A stretch of DNA of 64,000 nt from Deltaproteobacteria bacterium (GCA_016177705.1 JACOUT010000008.1:1-64000); one strand, 5' to 3'; counted from the first letter of the stretch, positions 32,523 through 42,375 are shown. Numbers and translations: made by a program. The notes: generated by a model not told the origin, from the letters alone.

Positions 32523-33311
32523 CTAGCCCGCTGGGAGCCGCCGGTCGAGGAACGCTCTCACCTGGGGATCCGTCGAGGACCAGACCTCGTCCTTGCTGCC
32601 GAACGCGCGCAGCTTGCCGTCGACCAACAGACCCACGTGGTCGGCGATGGCTGCGGCGCTGATGATGTCGTGCGTGATGACGACGAAGGTGGTGCCGAGC
32701 CGGCGCTGGGTCTCGCGCAACAAGGCGTCGATGGCGGCGCTGGTCTGAGGGTCGAGGCCGCTGGTGGGCTCGTCGAACAGCACCACCTCGGGCTCGAGCG
32801 CGAGCGCGCGCGCCAGCGCCACGCGCTTTCTCTGCCCGCCCGACAGCTCGTCGGGGCGACGCTCCCCGAGGCCGGGTAGGCCGACCTGCTCGAGCAGCGC
32901 GAGCGCCCGTCGCTTGGCCTCGGCGGTGGGCACGCGCGCCACACGCACTAGCGGGAAGGCCACGTTGTCGACGACGGTGAGCGACTGGAACAGCGCGTTG
33001 TCCTGAAACAGCATGCCCATGCGCCGACGCAGCTTCAGCAAGCCACCGCGCGGCAGCGTCGACAGCTCCTCGCCGAGCACGCGCACGCTGCCGGCGTCGG
33101 GGCGCGACAAACCGGTGATCAGGCGCAACAGCGTGCTCTTGCCGCTGCCCGACGGGCCGAGCAGCGCGGTGATGCGCCCGCGCGGAATGGCCAGCGTGAC
33201 GTCGTCGATGGCCGCGTGATCGCCGAAGCGCTTGGCGACGTGCTCGAGCAGCACGGCCGGCCCGCCGGTATGCTCGGGGGCGGCGCTGTCGGGGATGGTG
33301 CTGTCGCTCAT
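32523..33311 (-). CDS. mlaF: MlaF-type ABC transporter ATPase
   Basis: The 262-residue protein starts at an ATG overlapping the preceding permease stop (ATGA). It has Walker A GPSGSGKS, the Q-loop FQDNALFQSLTV, signature LSGGQRKRVALARAL, Walker B VVLFDEPTSGLDP and the H-loop VITHD. The closest named family is the MlaF/MkI ATPase of MCE lipid transporters. It powers the permease pair encoded immediately upstream. Confidence 0.94.
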   Translation of the reverse strand: MSDSTIPDSAAPEHTGGPAVLLEHVAKRFGDHAAIDDVTLAIPRGRITALLGPSGSGKSTLLRLITGLSRPDAGSVRVLGEELSTLPRGGLLKLRRRMGMLFQDNALFQSLTVVDNVAFPLVRVARVPTAEAKRRALALLEQVGLPGLGERRPDELSGGQRKRVALARALALEPEVVLFDEPTSGLDPQTSAAIDALLRETQRRLGTTFVVITHDIISAAAIADHVGLLVDGKLRAFGSKDEVWSSTDPQVRAFLDRRLPAG

Positions 33312-34087
33312 CCGGCGAGCCTGCCGTAGATGGCGCTCGACAGCGCCAGGCTGGCGCACGAGACCACCACGAGCGCGCGGATGACGGCGCGGTTGGTCGC
33401 ACTGCCCACGCCGCGTGCGCCCGCTCCGGCCACCAGGCCCTCGCGCGCGCTGACGGCGCCGAGCAAGAAGCCGAGCACGAGCCCTTTGAGGGCTCCGACG
33501 ACCAGGTCGGCGGCGACGATGCCGCTCCACAGGTTGCTCCACATGGCGCCGCGGTCGAGGCCGAGCTGCCAGGCGCCAATGGCCTGCGCGCCGAGCATGC
33601 CGGCGCCGCAGCCGACCAGCACGCACACGGGCGTGCCGACCACGGCGGCGACGATGCGCGGCCCCACCAGCAGGCGCAGCGGGTCGAGCCCCATCACCTC
33701 GAGCGCCTCGATCTGTTTGGTGACCCGCATGGTGGCGAGCTGGGAGGCGATCTCAGCGCCCGAGCGCGCCGCCACCGAGGCGGCCGCGAGCAGCGGGAAC
33801 ACCTCGCGGATGCCGCCGAAGCCGACCGCGATACCTGCGAGCGCGCCGCCGCCAAAGGGCGCCAGCGACGCGGCGGCCTGCACCGTCAGCATGGCGCCCG
33901 AGAAGAACGTCACGGCGAACACCACCGGCACCGAGGTGACGACCAGGCGCAGCGTCAGCAGCACGGTGTCGACGAGCGGCGGCCCGCGCAGCGTGGCGCC
34001 CGCGGCACGCGGCCAGAAGGCGGCGGCCGCGGCCGCGTCGAGGAGCGCGCCGGCGACACGGGAGCGGGCAGGACGCGCGCCGCTCAC
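33308..34087 (-). CDS. mlaE: MlaE-type lipid ABC permease, second copy
   Basis: The 259-residue protein starts with GTG overlapping the upstream permease stop (GTGA). It has five or so membrane helices and the family motif FGGIREVFPLLAAASVAARSG with GAEIASQLATMRVTKQIEALE, the coupling region that meets the MlaF ATPase. The next block, GLDPLRLLVGPRIVA, is also standard. It differs clearly in sequence from the neighbouring permease, so the two may form a heterodimer rather than duplicate one role. Confidence 0.93.
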   Translation of the reverse strand: MSGARPARSRVAGALLDAAAAAAFWPRAAGATLRGPPLVDTVLLTLRLVVTSVPVVFAVTFFSGAMLTVQAAASLAPFGGGALAGIAVGFGGIREVFPLLAAASVAARSGAEIASQLATMRVTKQIEALEVMGLDPLRLLVGPRIVAAVVGTPVCVLVGCGAGMLGAQAIGAWQLGLDRGAMWSNLWSGIVAADLVVGALKGLVLGFLLGAVSAREGLVAGAGARGVGSATNRAVIRALVVVSCASLALSSAIYGRLAG

Positions 34088-34878
34088 AGCGCGAGCGCCC
34101 CGCCGCGAAGCCCGAAGATCGCAGTGTTACATAGGTAGTTGAAGACCAGGACCAGAATGACGGAGGCGACCACGGCGCGGTTGGCCGCGCGCCCCACGCC
34201 TGCCGCCGAGCGCTCGGCGAAGAAGCCGGCGCTCGCGCACACGGCGCCGAGCGCGGCGCCAAACAGCACGGTCTTGGCGGCCGACAACCAGACGTCGGCC
34301 GCGGTGACGCCGTCGAGCGCGGTGCCGAGGAAGAGCGTGTTGGGCACGCCGAGGATGGGCACGGCCATCACCCAGGCGCCAACGACGCCGCACAGCATCG
34401 CCAGGCCGTTCAACAGCGGCGCCGCCACCGCCGCACCGAGGATGCGCGGGCCGGCCACCTCGGCGCGCGGATCGATGCCCATGACCTCGAGCGCATCCAG
34501 CTCGTCGGCCGCGCGCATGGCCCCAAGCTCGGCGGCAATGCCCGCGCCCCCCTGCATGGCCACCACCACGGCGGCGAAGCCGGGCGCCAGCTCCCGCACG
34601 ATGGTGGCGACGCACAAAGGGGCGAGCGCCCGCTCGACCCCAAAGGTACGCATCAGCGTCAACCCTTGCAGGGCCAGCATGGCGCCAATGGGCCCGCACA
34701 CGAGCACCACCGGCGCCGCGCAGCGCGCCACGATCGAGACCGCCTGCGAGACCGCGGCGCGGGCGCCGTGGCCGCTTCCGAGCGCCCGCAGCGCGGCCGG
34801 TGGCGCGAAGGCGATCACCCGCCCGGCGCCGGCGAACAGCGCCAGCGCGGGGCGGCCGAAGAGCGCGAGCGCCCTCAC
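34084..34878 (-). CDS. MlaE-type lipid ABC permease, first copy
   Basis: The 264-residue protein starts with GTG overlapping the cyclophilin stop (GTGA). Family motifs are [20 protein letters not shown] and [19 protein letters not shown], with [12 protein letters not shown] and [13 protein letters not shown] membrane segments. MlaE in E. coli is a homodimer made from one gene. Actinobacterial mce operons have two YrbE permeases. This operon resembles the second layout, although it carries a single MCE gene. Confidence 0.92.
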   Translation of the reverse strand: MRALALFGRPALALFAGAGRVIAFAPPAALRALGSGHGARAAVSQAVSIVARCAAPVVLVCGPIGAMLALQGLTLMRTFGVERALAPLCVATIVRELAPGFAAVVVAMQGGAGIAAELGAMRAADELDALEVMGIDPRAEVAGPRILGAAVAAPLLNGLAMLCGVVGAWVMAVPILGVPNTLFLGTALDGVTAADVWLSAAKTVLFGAALGAVCASAGFFAERSAAGVGRAANRAVVASVILVLVFNYLCNTAIFGLRGGALAL

Positions 34879-35663
34879 TTCTTCGGGGCGCCCCGACCGA
34901 TCAGCACGCGCTTGAGGATGAGGTCCTTGGCCGGCTTGGAGCCGGAGGGATCGTCCTTGGCTTTTTCCACGCGAGTGATCTTCGGGATCAGATCAGATCC
35001 TTCGGTCACCTTGCCGAAAACGCTGTGCTTTCCGTCTAGCCAGGGAGTCGCCTTCTCGGTGATGAAGAACTGCGAGCCGTTGGTGTTCCTGCCGCTGTTG
35101 GCCATCGACAGCACGCCGGGGCCGTCGTGGCGCAGCGTGGGGTTGAACTCGTCGGCGAACTTGTAGCCGGGGCCGCCCGTACCGTTGCCGAGCGGATCGC
35201 CGCCCTGGATCATGAAGTCGGGGATGACGCGGTGAAAGATGGTGCCGTCGTAGAGCGGCTTCTTCACCTGCTTGCCGCTCTTCGGGTCGGTCCACTCCTT
35301 GGTGCCCTCGGCGAGCTGCACGAAGTTGGTCACGGTGTTCGGCACCTTGTCCCAGAACAGCTCGACCACCATGGCCCCCATCGAGGTGTCGAAGGTGGCG
35401 TAGAGCTTGTCGCCCGGCTTGAGGCCGAGCGCCTTGGCGGTCTCCTCGACGTTGACGGCGGGCGCCGGCGGCGTGCTCGACTGGGCCAGGCGCTTCTCGA
35501 GGTTGCGCTTGGCCGCTTCGGCGCTCTTCAGGTTGTCCTGGCATTTGCCCAGGTCTTCCGTGAGCTGCTGGTTCTTCTCCTCCAGCTCCTTGGCGGAGCA
35601 CGAGCTGGACGCGATCAACGCGCCCGCAACGGCGAGCGCGCACAACAACGACGACGACTTCAT
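34875..35663 (-). CDS. Lipoprotein cyclophilin-type peptidylprolyl isomerase
   Basis: The 262-residue protein begins [18 protein letters not shown] and has a possible lipobox ending in Cys22 (SSSC, with a non-canonical Ser at -3). Residues 25-62 form a coiled coil ([18 protein letters not shown]). The cyclophilin domain follows with [30 protein letters not shown] and HSVFGKV, the standard active-site blocks. It would fold proteins at the envelope surface. Its stop overlaps the first permease start, so it is co-translated with the lipid transporter. A second cyclophilin gene lies one base upstream of it. Confidence 0.9.
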   Translation of the reverse strand: MKSSSLLCALAVAGALIASSSCSAKELEEKNQQLTEDLGKCQDNLKSAEAAKRNLEKRLAQSSTPPAPAVNVEETAKALGLKPGDKLYATFDTSMGAMVVELFWDKVPNTVTNFVQLAEGTKEWTDPKSGKQVKKPLYDGTIFHRVIPDFMIQGGDPLGNGTGGPGYKFADEFNPTLRHDGPGVLSMANSGRNTNGSQFFITEKATPWLDGKHSVFGKVTEGSDLIPKITRVEKAKDDPSGSKPAKDLILKRVLIGRGAPKK

Positions 35664-35664
35664 C

Positions 35665-36180
<516 letters not shown>

Positions 36181-36297
36181 GTCTGGTCCTGTCCGTGCGC
36201 GCGGGGGGTGGGGCCGACGCGGCCCGTCCGGCGTCGGGAAGCGGGGGCGTCCTAGCACGGAACCGCGCGCAGGGGGCCGACCTACGGCGGATCAGGC

Positions 36298-36326
36298 TTG
36301 TCGACACGGTGCGTCATGAGTAGTAT
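36298..36326 (+). promoter_or_regulatory. Candidate promoter of the phasin-like gene cluster
   Basis: TTGTCG (36298-36303) and TAGTAT (36321-36326) are spaced by exactly 17 bases and match sigma-70 boxes at four positions each. They lie 29 bases before the ATG at 36355. Confidence 0.45.
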
Positions 36327-36333
36327 TGACGCA
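36310..36333. promoter_or_regulatory. Inverted repeat overlapping the -10 region
   Basis: TGCGTCA (36310-36316) and TGACGCA (36327-36333) form a perfect 7-bp dyad with a 10-base centre that covers the proposed -10 box. It could be a repressor operator. No regulator is encoded next to it. Confidence 0.4.
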
Positions 36334-36354
36334 TCGCGCCAAAAGGAGGCCATC

Positions 36355-36714
36355 ATGAGCAAGCAATCGAAGACCGCCCGCGTCGAGCAGACACCCACCG
36401 CCACCCCGGCTGCCGCCGTGGAGCCCACTGCCGAGCCGGCGCCCGCCGCCACGGCCCCGGTCGAGGCCGCTGCCGGCGCGCCCGCAGCCCGTGCACCCGC
36501 CCGCCTGCTGGCGTTCGTCCAGCGTCGCGTGAAGGGCACCGCCGCGGAGCGCATCGCCAAGCGGGCGACCGACGTGTCCGCCAAGGTGCCGGCGCTCGCC
36601 GAGCGCGAGCTGGATGCGGCGCTCGACCGGCTCGGTCTGGTGCGCAAGAGCAAGGCCGGGCAGGGCGGAACACCCGCGGCGGTCGTGACCGTCAGCGCCA
36701 TCAAGCCCGCGTGA
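36355..36714 (+). CDS. Small Ala/Pro-rich helical protein
   Basis: This 119-residue protein starts at ATG after the perfect ribosome site AAAGGAGG. Residues 10-50 are an Ala/Pro/Thr tail. Residues 50-95 (RLLAFVQRRVKGTAAERIA, then KVPALAERELDAALDRLGL) are amphipathic helices. The layout resembles phasins or granule-associated proteins but is too short and simple to assign. It precedes a clearer phasin-like gene with which it overlaps slightly, and both precede truD. Confidence 0.7.
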   Translation: MSKQSKTARVEQTPTATPAAAVEPTAEPAPAATAPVEAAAGAPAARAPARLLAFVQRRVKGTAAERIAKRATDVSAKVPALAERELDAALDRLGLVRKSKAGQGGTPAAVVTVSAIKPA

Positions 36715-36749
36715 CGCCGGTGACCTCGGCGACCTACCATGGAGGCAGC

Positions 36750-37094
36750 ATGTCGGACGGAAACCAACGCGAGACCGGTGAACCGCTGTCGCGTCGCCTG
36801 CGCGACGCCTGGATGAAGACCGTCGGCGCCTACGCCACCGACGAGAAGGGCACGCAGGGGCTGTTGCAGCGCCTGGTGGAATTCGGCGCCCTCTCGGCCG
36901 AGGAGGCCAAGAAGGTGCTCGGCGAGGCGCGCGGCAAGATCGACCACAACAAGGCCGAGCTGGACGCCCGCGTCGACGAGAGCATCAAGGGCGCGCTCGA
37001 GCGCTTCGGCGAGTTCCGCGAGGCGCGGCGCCTCGAGGAGCGCATCGCCGAGCTGGAGGCCCGGCTCAAGGAGCTGGAAGCGCCGTCGGCGTGA
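36750..37094 (+). CDS. Phasin-like / PHA-regulator-type coiled-coil protein
   Basis: I prefer the ATG after GGAGGCAGC, giving 114 residues. The middle LVEFGALSAEEAKKVLGEAR and DHNKAELDARVDESI, followed by a coiled coil of about 25 residues (LEERIAELEARLKELE), match the polyhydroxyalkanoate-regulator phasin (COG3937-type) pattern. Such proteins bind granule or membrane surfaces. No PHA synthase lies nearby. The stop overlaps the GTG start of truD. A GTG at 36711 gives a longer, less likely product. Confidence 0.72.
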   Translation: MSDGNQRETGEPLSRRLRDAWMKTVGAYATDEKGTQGLLQRLVEFGALSAEEAKKVLGEARGKIDHNKAELDARVDESIKGALERFGEFREARRLEERIAELEARLKELEAPSA

Positions 37095-38239
37095 CCACGA
37101 CGTCGGCGGAGCCGTCAGGCCCCTTCAGCGCGGCGCTGCCGGGCTACTCGTTCGAGCCACTGCTGCGCGCGCTGCCGGCCTCGGCGCCGGCCGCGCGCGC
37201 GCCCGTGGTGTTCCGCGGGCGCGCCGACGACTTCGTGGTCGACGAGCTGCCGGCCTACCTGCCGTGCGGCGAGGGCGAGCACCTCTACCTCAAGATCGAG
37301 AAGCGCGAGCGCTCGACCAGCGCCGTGGTGCGCGATCTGTGCGCGCGCTTCCGCCTGCGCGAGCACGACGTCGGCTACGCCGGACGCAAGGACGAACGCG
37401 CCGTCTCACGCCAATGGCTGAGCGTGCCCGCGCGCGCGCTGCAAGACCAGGCCGGCGCGTTCCGCATCGCCGACGTGGAGGCGATGGGCGTGCGCGTGCT
37501 CGAGCATGCGCGCCACAAGAACAAGCTGCGCCTGGGTCACCTGCGCGGCAACGCCTTCACCGTGCGGCTGGCCGGCGACGTCGACGAGGTCGCGCTGGCG
37601 GCGCGCCTCGCGCTCGTCGAAGACGGCATCCCCAACCTGTTCGGCGCGCAGCGCTTCGGCCCAAGGGACGAGAGCTTGCGCCAGGCCGAGCGCTTCGTGG
37701 CGCGTCGCCAGCGCGCGCGCTCGCGCAAGGAGACCTACTGGGTGAGCGTGGTGCAGTCGGCCATCTTCAACGCCTGGCTCGCCGACCGCGTCGACGACGG
37801 CACCTGGCGCACGCCGCAGGACGGCGACGTGCTGTGGAAGCTGCCGAACTGCGCCCCGTTCGATTGCACCGACGCGGCGACCGACGGGGTCCGAGCGGCG
37901 GCGCGCGAGGTCGTCGTCGCCGGCCCGCTGGTCGGTGCCGGCATGCGATCTGCACAACGCGAGGCCCTGACACGAGAGTCGCGGTCGCTCGTACGTCTTG
38001 GTGTGGACGCCGAGGCGCTGCGCGCACATCCCGCGTTCGAGGTGGGCGCGCGCCGCGCGGCGGTGCTCTGGCCCTCCGATGTGGCCTGCACGCGCACCGA
38101 GGACGGGGTGGCGCTGGCATTTTCGCTTACCAAGGGCGCCTTTGCCTCCGTGGTGCTGCACGCCGTCTTCGGCCCGCTCCTGGTCGACGCCGCCTTCGCG
38201 GACGGCGGTGCCGACACGGACCTACACGGCGCACGTTAG
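37091..38239 (+). CDS. truD: tRNA pseudouridine(13) synthase
   Basis: The 382-residue protein starts with GTG overlapping the upstream stop (GTGA). It modifies U13 of certain tRNAs. Motif I is GYAGRKDERAVSRQW with catalytic Asp101. The family also shows FRGRADDFVVDEL near the start and PNLFGAQRFGPRDESL, the conserved substrate-binding segment. Length and motif order are normal for TruD. Confidence 0.95.
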   Translation: MTTTSAEPSGPFSAALPGYSFEPLLRALPASAPAARAPVVFRGRADDFVVDELPAYLPCGEGEHLYLKIEKRERSTSAVVRDLCARFRLREHDVGYAGRKDERAVSRQWLSVPARALQDQAGAFRIADVEAMGVRVLEHARHKNKLRLGHLRGNAFTVRLAGDVDEVALAARLALVEDGIPNLFGAQRFGPRDESLRQAERFVARRQRARSRKETYWVSVVQSAIFNAWLADRVDDGTWRTPQDGDVLWKLPNCAPFDCTDAATDGVRAAAREVVVAGPLVGAGMRSAQREALTRESRSLVRLGVDAEALRAHPAFEVGARRAAVLWPSDVACTRTEDGVALAFSLTKGAFASVVLHAVFGPLLVDAAFADGGADTDLHGAR

Positions 38240-38307
38240 CGCTCCGAGCGCCGGCAAAGGTCTTGCTGTGCTCCTCCTGGTCGGCCCGCGCGGACCACGG
38301 AGGAGCG

Positions 38308-39621
38308 ATGACCAGCACCGTCAAAAAGGCGCGCGGATCCCAGCCGACCGGCCAGCTCATCGACCTCGACGCAGCCGCGCTGTTGGCCGACGAGCGCGCG
38401 CTGCAGGCGCGCACCGCCGACAGGAGCGGCGAGCGCACCCCGGCCCGCTTCGACGCGCGCCTCGACGCGCGCCCGCGGCGCACGCGGCCGGCGCCGCTGC
38501 TCAAGCCGACCGCCAAGAAGGCGCGCCGCGACCCGGGCAGGGACGAGCTGCTCTCCGAGTACCTGTGCTCGCTCGGCAAGGTGCCGCTGTTGTCCCCCGA
38601 GGACGAGCGGGATCTGGCGAGCCGGTTCCGCGACGCCGAGGTGCGCTGCTGGCAGCGCCTGCTCGGCGTCGCGGAGGTGCGCGCGTTCATCGCTGCCCAC
38701 CCGCTGCTGCACGATCTCGACGAGGCCGCGCGTGGCCTGCTCGCGCAGCTGCGCGCCGCCTCGCCGGCCGACGAGCTCGAGCGCGCCGCCGAGGCGCTGC
38801 GCGACCTCGACGACGATCGGCACTTGATCGATCAGGCGATCGCGAGCGCCGATACCGGTACGCGGCGCTCGCTCGTCGGTGAGGCGCGCGCGCTACGCAA
38901 GGGCGCGTTCGAGCTGCGCAACCGCTTCGTGCGCGCCAACCTGCGCCTGGTGGTGAGCGTGGCGCGCCGCTTCCACCACTACCGGCTGCCGCTCATCGAC
39001 CTCATCCAAGAGGGCAACCTCGGTCTCATCAAGGGCGTGCACCGCTTCGATCACCGCAAGGGCTTCCGCTTCTCGACGTACGCGCACTGGTGGATCCGCC
39101 AGGCCATCGAGCGCGCCATCATGAACAAGGGCGCGCAGGTGCGTCTGCCGGTGCACGTGTTCGACGCGCGCCGCGAGTTGGCCAAGGCGACGCGCGACCT
39201 GCAGCGGCAGCTCGGCCGCGACCCGACGGTGGACGAGCTGGCCAAGGAGCTGTGCACGCCGCGCGAGAAGCTCGAGGAGGTGTTGCGCGCGGTGCCGCGC
39301 GAGCCGCAGTCGCTCGACGACCCCGTGGGCGACGACGAGGAGCGCACGCTCGGCGAGGTCATCTGCAACGCCGACGACGACCTGCCCGACGAGCGCGTCA
39401 TCCAGGTGGACGAGGAGCGCTGGGTGCGCCGCTGCCTGACCAAGCTCAGCCCCATGGAGGTCGACATCATCACGCGCCGCTTCGGCCTCGAGCACGGCGA
39501 CGACGAGACCCTCGAGGAGATCGGCAAGAGCTACCAGCTCTCGCGCGAGCGCGTGCGTCAGATCCAGGTGCAGGGCCTGAAGAAGATGCAGCGCTTCGTG
39601 GAAGTGCGCCTGGCGACCTGA
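38308..39621 (+). CDS. Sigma-70 family RNA polymerase sigma factor
   Basis: I chose the ATG after CGGAGGAGCG, giving 437 residues. Region 1.2 lies near 79-112 (LSEYLCSLGKVPLLSPEDER) and region 2 near 205-281 (RLPLIDLIQEGNLGLIKGV, then STYAHWWIRQAI). Region 3 follows, and region 4 is near the C-terminus with EEIGKSYQLSRERVRQIQ. It is shorter than a primary RpoD with a full region 1.1, which suggests a group-2 (RpoS/SigD-like) sigma. Lys/Arg-rich residues 40-75 are an unusual N-terminal extension. No anti-sigma gene is adjacent. Confidence 0.92.
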   Translation: MTSTVKKARGSQPTGQLIDLDAAALLADERALQARTADRSGERTPARFDARLDARPRRTRPAPLLKPTAKKARRDPGRDELLSEYLCSLGKVPLLSPEDERDLASRFRDAEVRCWQRLLGVAEVRAFIAAHPLLHDLDEAARGLLAQLRAASPADELERAAEALRDLDDDRHLIDQAIASADTGTRRSLVGEARALRKGAFELRNRFVRANLRLVVSVARRFHHYRLPLIDLIQEGNLGLIKGVHRFDHRKGFRFSTYAHWWIRQAIERAIMNKGAQVRLPVHVFDARRELAKATRDLQRQLGRDPTVDELAKELCTPREKLEEVLRAVPREPQSLDDPVGDDEERTLGEVICNADDDLPDERVIQVDEERWVRRCLTKLSPMEVDIITRRFGLEHGDDETLEEIGKSYQLSRERVRQIQVQGLKKMQRFVEVRLAT

Positions 39622-39634
39622 CGCCTCAGGCAAC

Positions 39635-41263
39635 TCAGCGCATGGCCCCTCGTTTGGCCATGGCGACGTCGTGGCTCATCAGCTCGCGCGGCGCGCGGAA
39701 GAAGTGCACCGGGCTGTAGCGCAGGAAGTTCGAGACCTTCGACGTGTAGGTGTCGGCGTAGAGCTCCACCTGCGCACCGAAGCGCGACAGCTCGTTGTTG
39801 CTCTTGAGCAGCCGGCCCCACCAGACGTTGAAGTGCTTGTCGAGGTGCTCCTGGATCTCGTGCGCCTCGCGGTCGAGTGCGCGCAGTGAGCGCTTGGCGA
39901 CGTCGATCTCCTTGCGCAGGCGCTTGGCCGCCTCCTCCAGGCGCGGCCGCAGCTCGGCGCCGATGCCGTTGCCGAGCCCGATCGACGTCTCCATGCGGTC
40001 GAGCAGCGCGCGCTTCTGGCCGAGCAGGTCGTCGATGGCGTGGCGGCGGTCGTCGATGGCGGTGAGCTGCTCGATCGTGCCGCCGCTCGACAGCGAGCCC
40101 TTCACCTCGTCCTCCAGCTCTTCGACGATCAGACAGGTGCGCCAACGGCTGTCCTTCTTGCTTCGCAGGATGTCACCGAAGATGTGGTCGCCGACGTAAA
40201 GGATCTCCTCGCCCTGCGCCGCCGCCATGCGCTCGAACGCCTCGATGTTGCCACCCTGATAGACGCGGCCGCGCTCGAAGCGCTCCGCGTTGACCTCGCC
40301 GAGCACCTGCTCGGCGCCCTCCACCGGGGCCACCTCGAGGAACGGATCGCGCTCGGTGAAGAAGCGCGGCTTACGACCGCCTACGATGACGGCGTCGAAG
40401 TACTGCCGCCACGAGGCGTACTCGCGCTGCTGGCCGCCGAGCAGGTAGGTCATGACCGCATGCGTGTAGACCCAGAAGCTGTTGGTCAGCAGGAACAGCT
40501 TCTTGCCCGACGAGCGCAGCTTGTGCAGCGCCAGCGGCAGACCGGGGTCGACCACGAAGTAGGCCGGCAGGTCGGCCATGATGATGTTCTTGAGCGTGCC
40601 GTCGCGGTGGATGTCGTCGATGGCGTTGCGCACGTCGTCGAACAGCTTCCAGGTGTTGAGGTGGCCGAGCAGTTGCACCTCGGCGGTGTTGGGCAGCGCC
40701 ACCGGCCCGAGCGGCTTGCCCTCCTTCTTCTTCGCCTCGAAGTAGTCGATCAGGTTGGCGTACAGGCACGCCTCGGGCATGGAGAACAGCGTGTCGACCG
40801 ACGCGAACGTCGTCGACGACAGCCGGATCTTGGCGTTCTTGTAGCTCTCGCGAATCTCGTCCTCGGTCAGGCGTCGGCGTCCGTAGAACACGCGCGCCAC
40901 TCGGCCGTGCGTGTCCATCTTGATCAGGTGGCCGTTTCGCTTGTCGAGGATCAGGCCGCGCACGATGAAGGTGGGGTCGTATTTGAGCGCGCGGATCTCG
41001 TTCGGGTAGCCGGCGCCCCCGATCAGGCGGTCCAGGGTCAGGTCATACTGCAGCTGCTCCATCGGCTGCTTCTGGTAGATGGCCAGCGTGTAATCCATGT
41101 CGAACCCGACCGCCTTGATGTGGGCGAGGTCGAGGTCGCGGTTGGTGTAGATGGCGTCTTGTGCCTCGAGCATGCCCTCCTCGTCGGCGTCGAGCGCCGC
41201 GAGGAGGTCACGATCGATCGGGGTAAAGGACGGGTCGGGAAGCTCGGGATGCTGGCTCACCAC
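39635..41263 (-). CDS. HAD-superfamily 5'-nucleotidase (cN-II-like, subfamily IG)
   Basis: The 542-residue protein starts with GTG (a second GTG one codon later is equally possible). The HAD nucleophile motif is VGFDMDYTLAIY with Asp55 and Asp57. Later motifs include LFLLTNSFWVYT and ILYVGDHIFGDI. The size and cap arrangement match the purine 5'-nucleotidase family of the HAD superfamily. The C-terminal third (KRLRKEIDVAKRSLRALDR) is helical and typical of these long members. It may balance nucleotide pools. It is convergent with the sigma factor gene. Confidence 0.9.
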   Translation of the reverse strand: MVSQHPELPDPSFTPIDRDLLAALDADEEGMLEAQDAIYTNRDLDLAHIKAVGFDMDYTLAIYQKQPMEQLQYDLTLDRLIGGAGYPNEIRALKYDPTFIVRGLILDKRNGHLIKMDTHGRVARVFYGRRRLTEDEIRESYKNAKIRLSSTTFASVDTLFSMPEACLYANLIDYFEAKKKEGKPLGPVALPNTAEVQLLGHLNTWKLFDDVRNAIDDIHRDGTLKNIIMADLPAYFVVDPGLPLALHKLRSSGKKLFLLTNSFWVYTHAVMTYLLGGQQREYASWRQYFDAVIVGGRKPRFFTERDPFLEVAPVEGAEQVLGEVNAERFERGRVYQGGNIEAFERMAAAQGEEILYVGDHIFGDILRSKKDSRWRTCLIVEELEDEVKGSLSSGGTIEQLTAIDDRRHAIDDLLGQKRALLDRMETSIGLGNGIGAELRPRLEEAAKRLRKEIDVAKRSLRALDREAHEIQEHLDKHFNVWWGRLLKSNNELSRFGAQVELYADTYTSKVSNFLRYSPVHFFRAPRELMSHDVAMAKRGAMR

Positions 41264-41304
41264 TCCACCATACAGCGGATGGGGCAGGGCGCCTCCTCAG
41301 CAAG

Positions 41305-41661
41305 TCAACCGTGCCACCACCAGCCAATGCTGCCGGGGCCGATGATGATGGCGATGAAGGACGCGGCCAAGAGCACGAAGAAGAAGTGCCAGAACATGAA
41401 GACCATGGTGCGCGCCGGGTCGGTGCCGTGCACGACCTTGATGGTCTGGTACCAGGCCGCCAGGAACAACATCATCGACAAGAGGTCGCCGAGCGGACCC
41501 AGGAACGACGCGACCAGGCCGGTGAGCTGCAAGAGCCCGAGCGTGACCAGGCCGACCAACGCGCCTTTGCCGAGGCCGCCCTGCAACCCCATGACGCGCG
41601 CGGCGATGGTGGGCGCAGCAACGAACGAGGCGAGCGAGAGCAGGATCGCGATCAGCAGCAT
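41305..41661 (-). CDS. Small membrane protein with four predicted helices
   Basis: This 118-residue protein starts at ATG after a GGAGGGACC ribosome site. It is almost entirely hydrophobic: helices near 3-22, 30-55, 58-72 and 84-112, ending in GPGSIGWWWHG. No soluble domain or known motif is visible. It lies between two divergent or convergent neighbours without a clear operon partner. Confidence 0.78.
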   Translation of the reverse strand: MLLIAILLSLASFVAAPTIAARVMGLQGGLGKGALVGLVTLGLLQLTGLVASFLGPLGDLLSMMLFLAAWYQTIKVVHGTDPARTMVFMFWHFFFVLLAASFIAIIIGPGSIGWWWHG

Positions 41662-41811
41662 GGTCCCTCCGTCCGCCCTCGAGGTCGGGCTCCCTGGTAG
41701 ATAGCAAACGCGCCCATGGCTCGCACACTTCCCGTGGCGCCGCGCCGGTGACGCTCCCCACGCTGCGCCGTGCCGTCGCCGGCAGCACGGCCACCGAGGT
41801 AGGCTCGCGGC

Positions 41812-42375
41812 GTGACCACGCAGTCGGTCGCCGAGGGTCGTCGTGAAGGGCAGGTCAGGCTCCGCCCGCTCACCATGTCGGATGCGGCCAGCGTGCGACG
41901 CTGGATGGCCGATCCCGCGTTGATCCGTTTCACGGTCGTGGTGCCCGGGCCGGAGCATGGGCCGCTCATGCCCTACACCGTCCCCGAGGCCGACCATTAC
42001 CTGCAGACGTTGGTGCACGAGCCCTCACGGCGCAGCTACGCCATCGAGCTCGCCGGCGTGCACGTCGGCAACATCGGCATCAAGGACTGGCGCCAGGGCG
42101 CCACCAGCGCCGAGTGCTTCATCGAGATCGGCGAGGTGAGCGCGCGCGGGCGGGGCGTCGGCACCGCCGCGTTCCACCAGTTGCTCGGCGTCGCCTTCGA
42201 CGAGCTGCGCCTCGAGGAGGTGCGCCTCGGCGTGTTCGCGTTCAACGCCCCCGCCATCGCGCTCTATCGCAAGCTCGGCTTCGTCGACGACGGCCGCTAC
42301 GGCTGGCATTGGGCGGACGGCGGCTACTACGAGATCAACGCCATGGTGCTGTCGCGGGCGCGCTTCCTCCGCTGA
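41812..42375 (+). CDS. GNAT-family acetyltransferase (RimJ/RimL-like)
   Basis: The 187-residue protein starts with GTG. It carries the RimJ/RimL-type layout: an N-terminal VRLRPLTMSDAASVRRWM, the acetyl-CoA motif IGEVSARGRGVGTAAFHQLL, and FAFNAPAIALYRKLGFVDDG before the C-terminus. Such enzymes acetylate protein N-termini or small molecules. The substrate cannot be read from sequence. It is convergent with the Asp/Lys-rich gene, with no operon partner on its strand. Confidence 0.88.
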   Translation: MTTQSVAEGRREGQVRLRPLTMSDAASVRRWMADPALIRFTVVVPGPEHGPLMPYTVPEADHYLQTLVHEPSRRSYAIELAGVHVGNIGIKDWRQGATSAECFIEIGEVSARGRGVGTAAFHQLLGVAFDELRLEEVRLGVFAFNAPAIALYRKLGFVDDGRYGWHWADGGYYEINAMVLSRARFLR

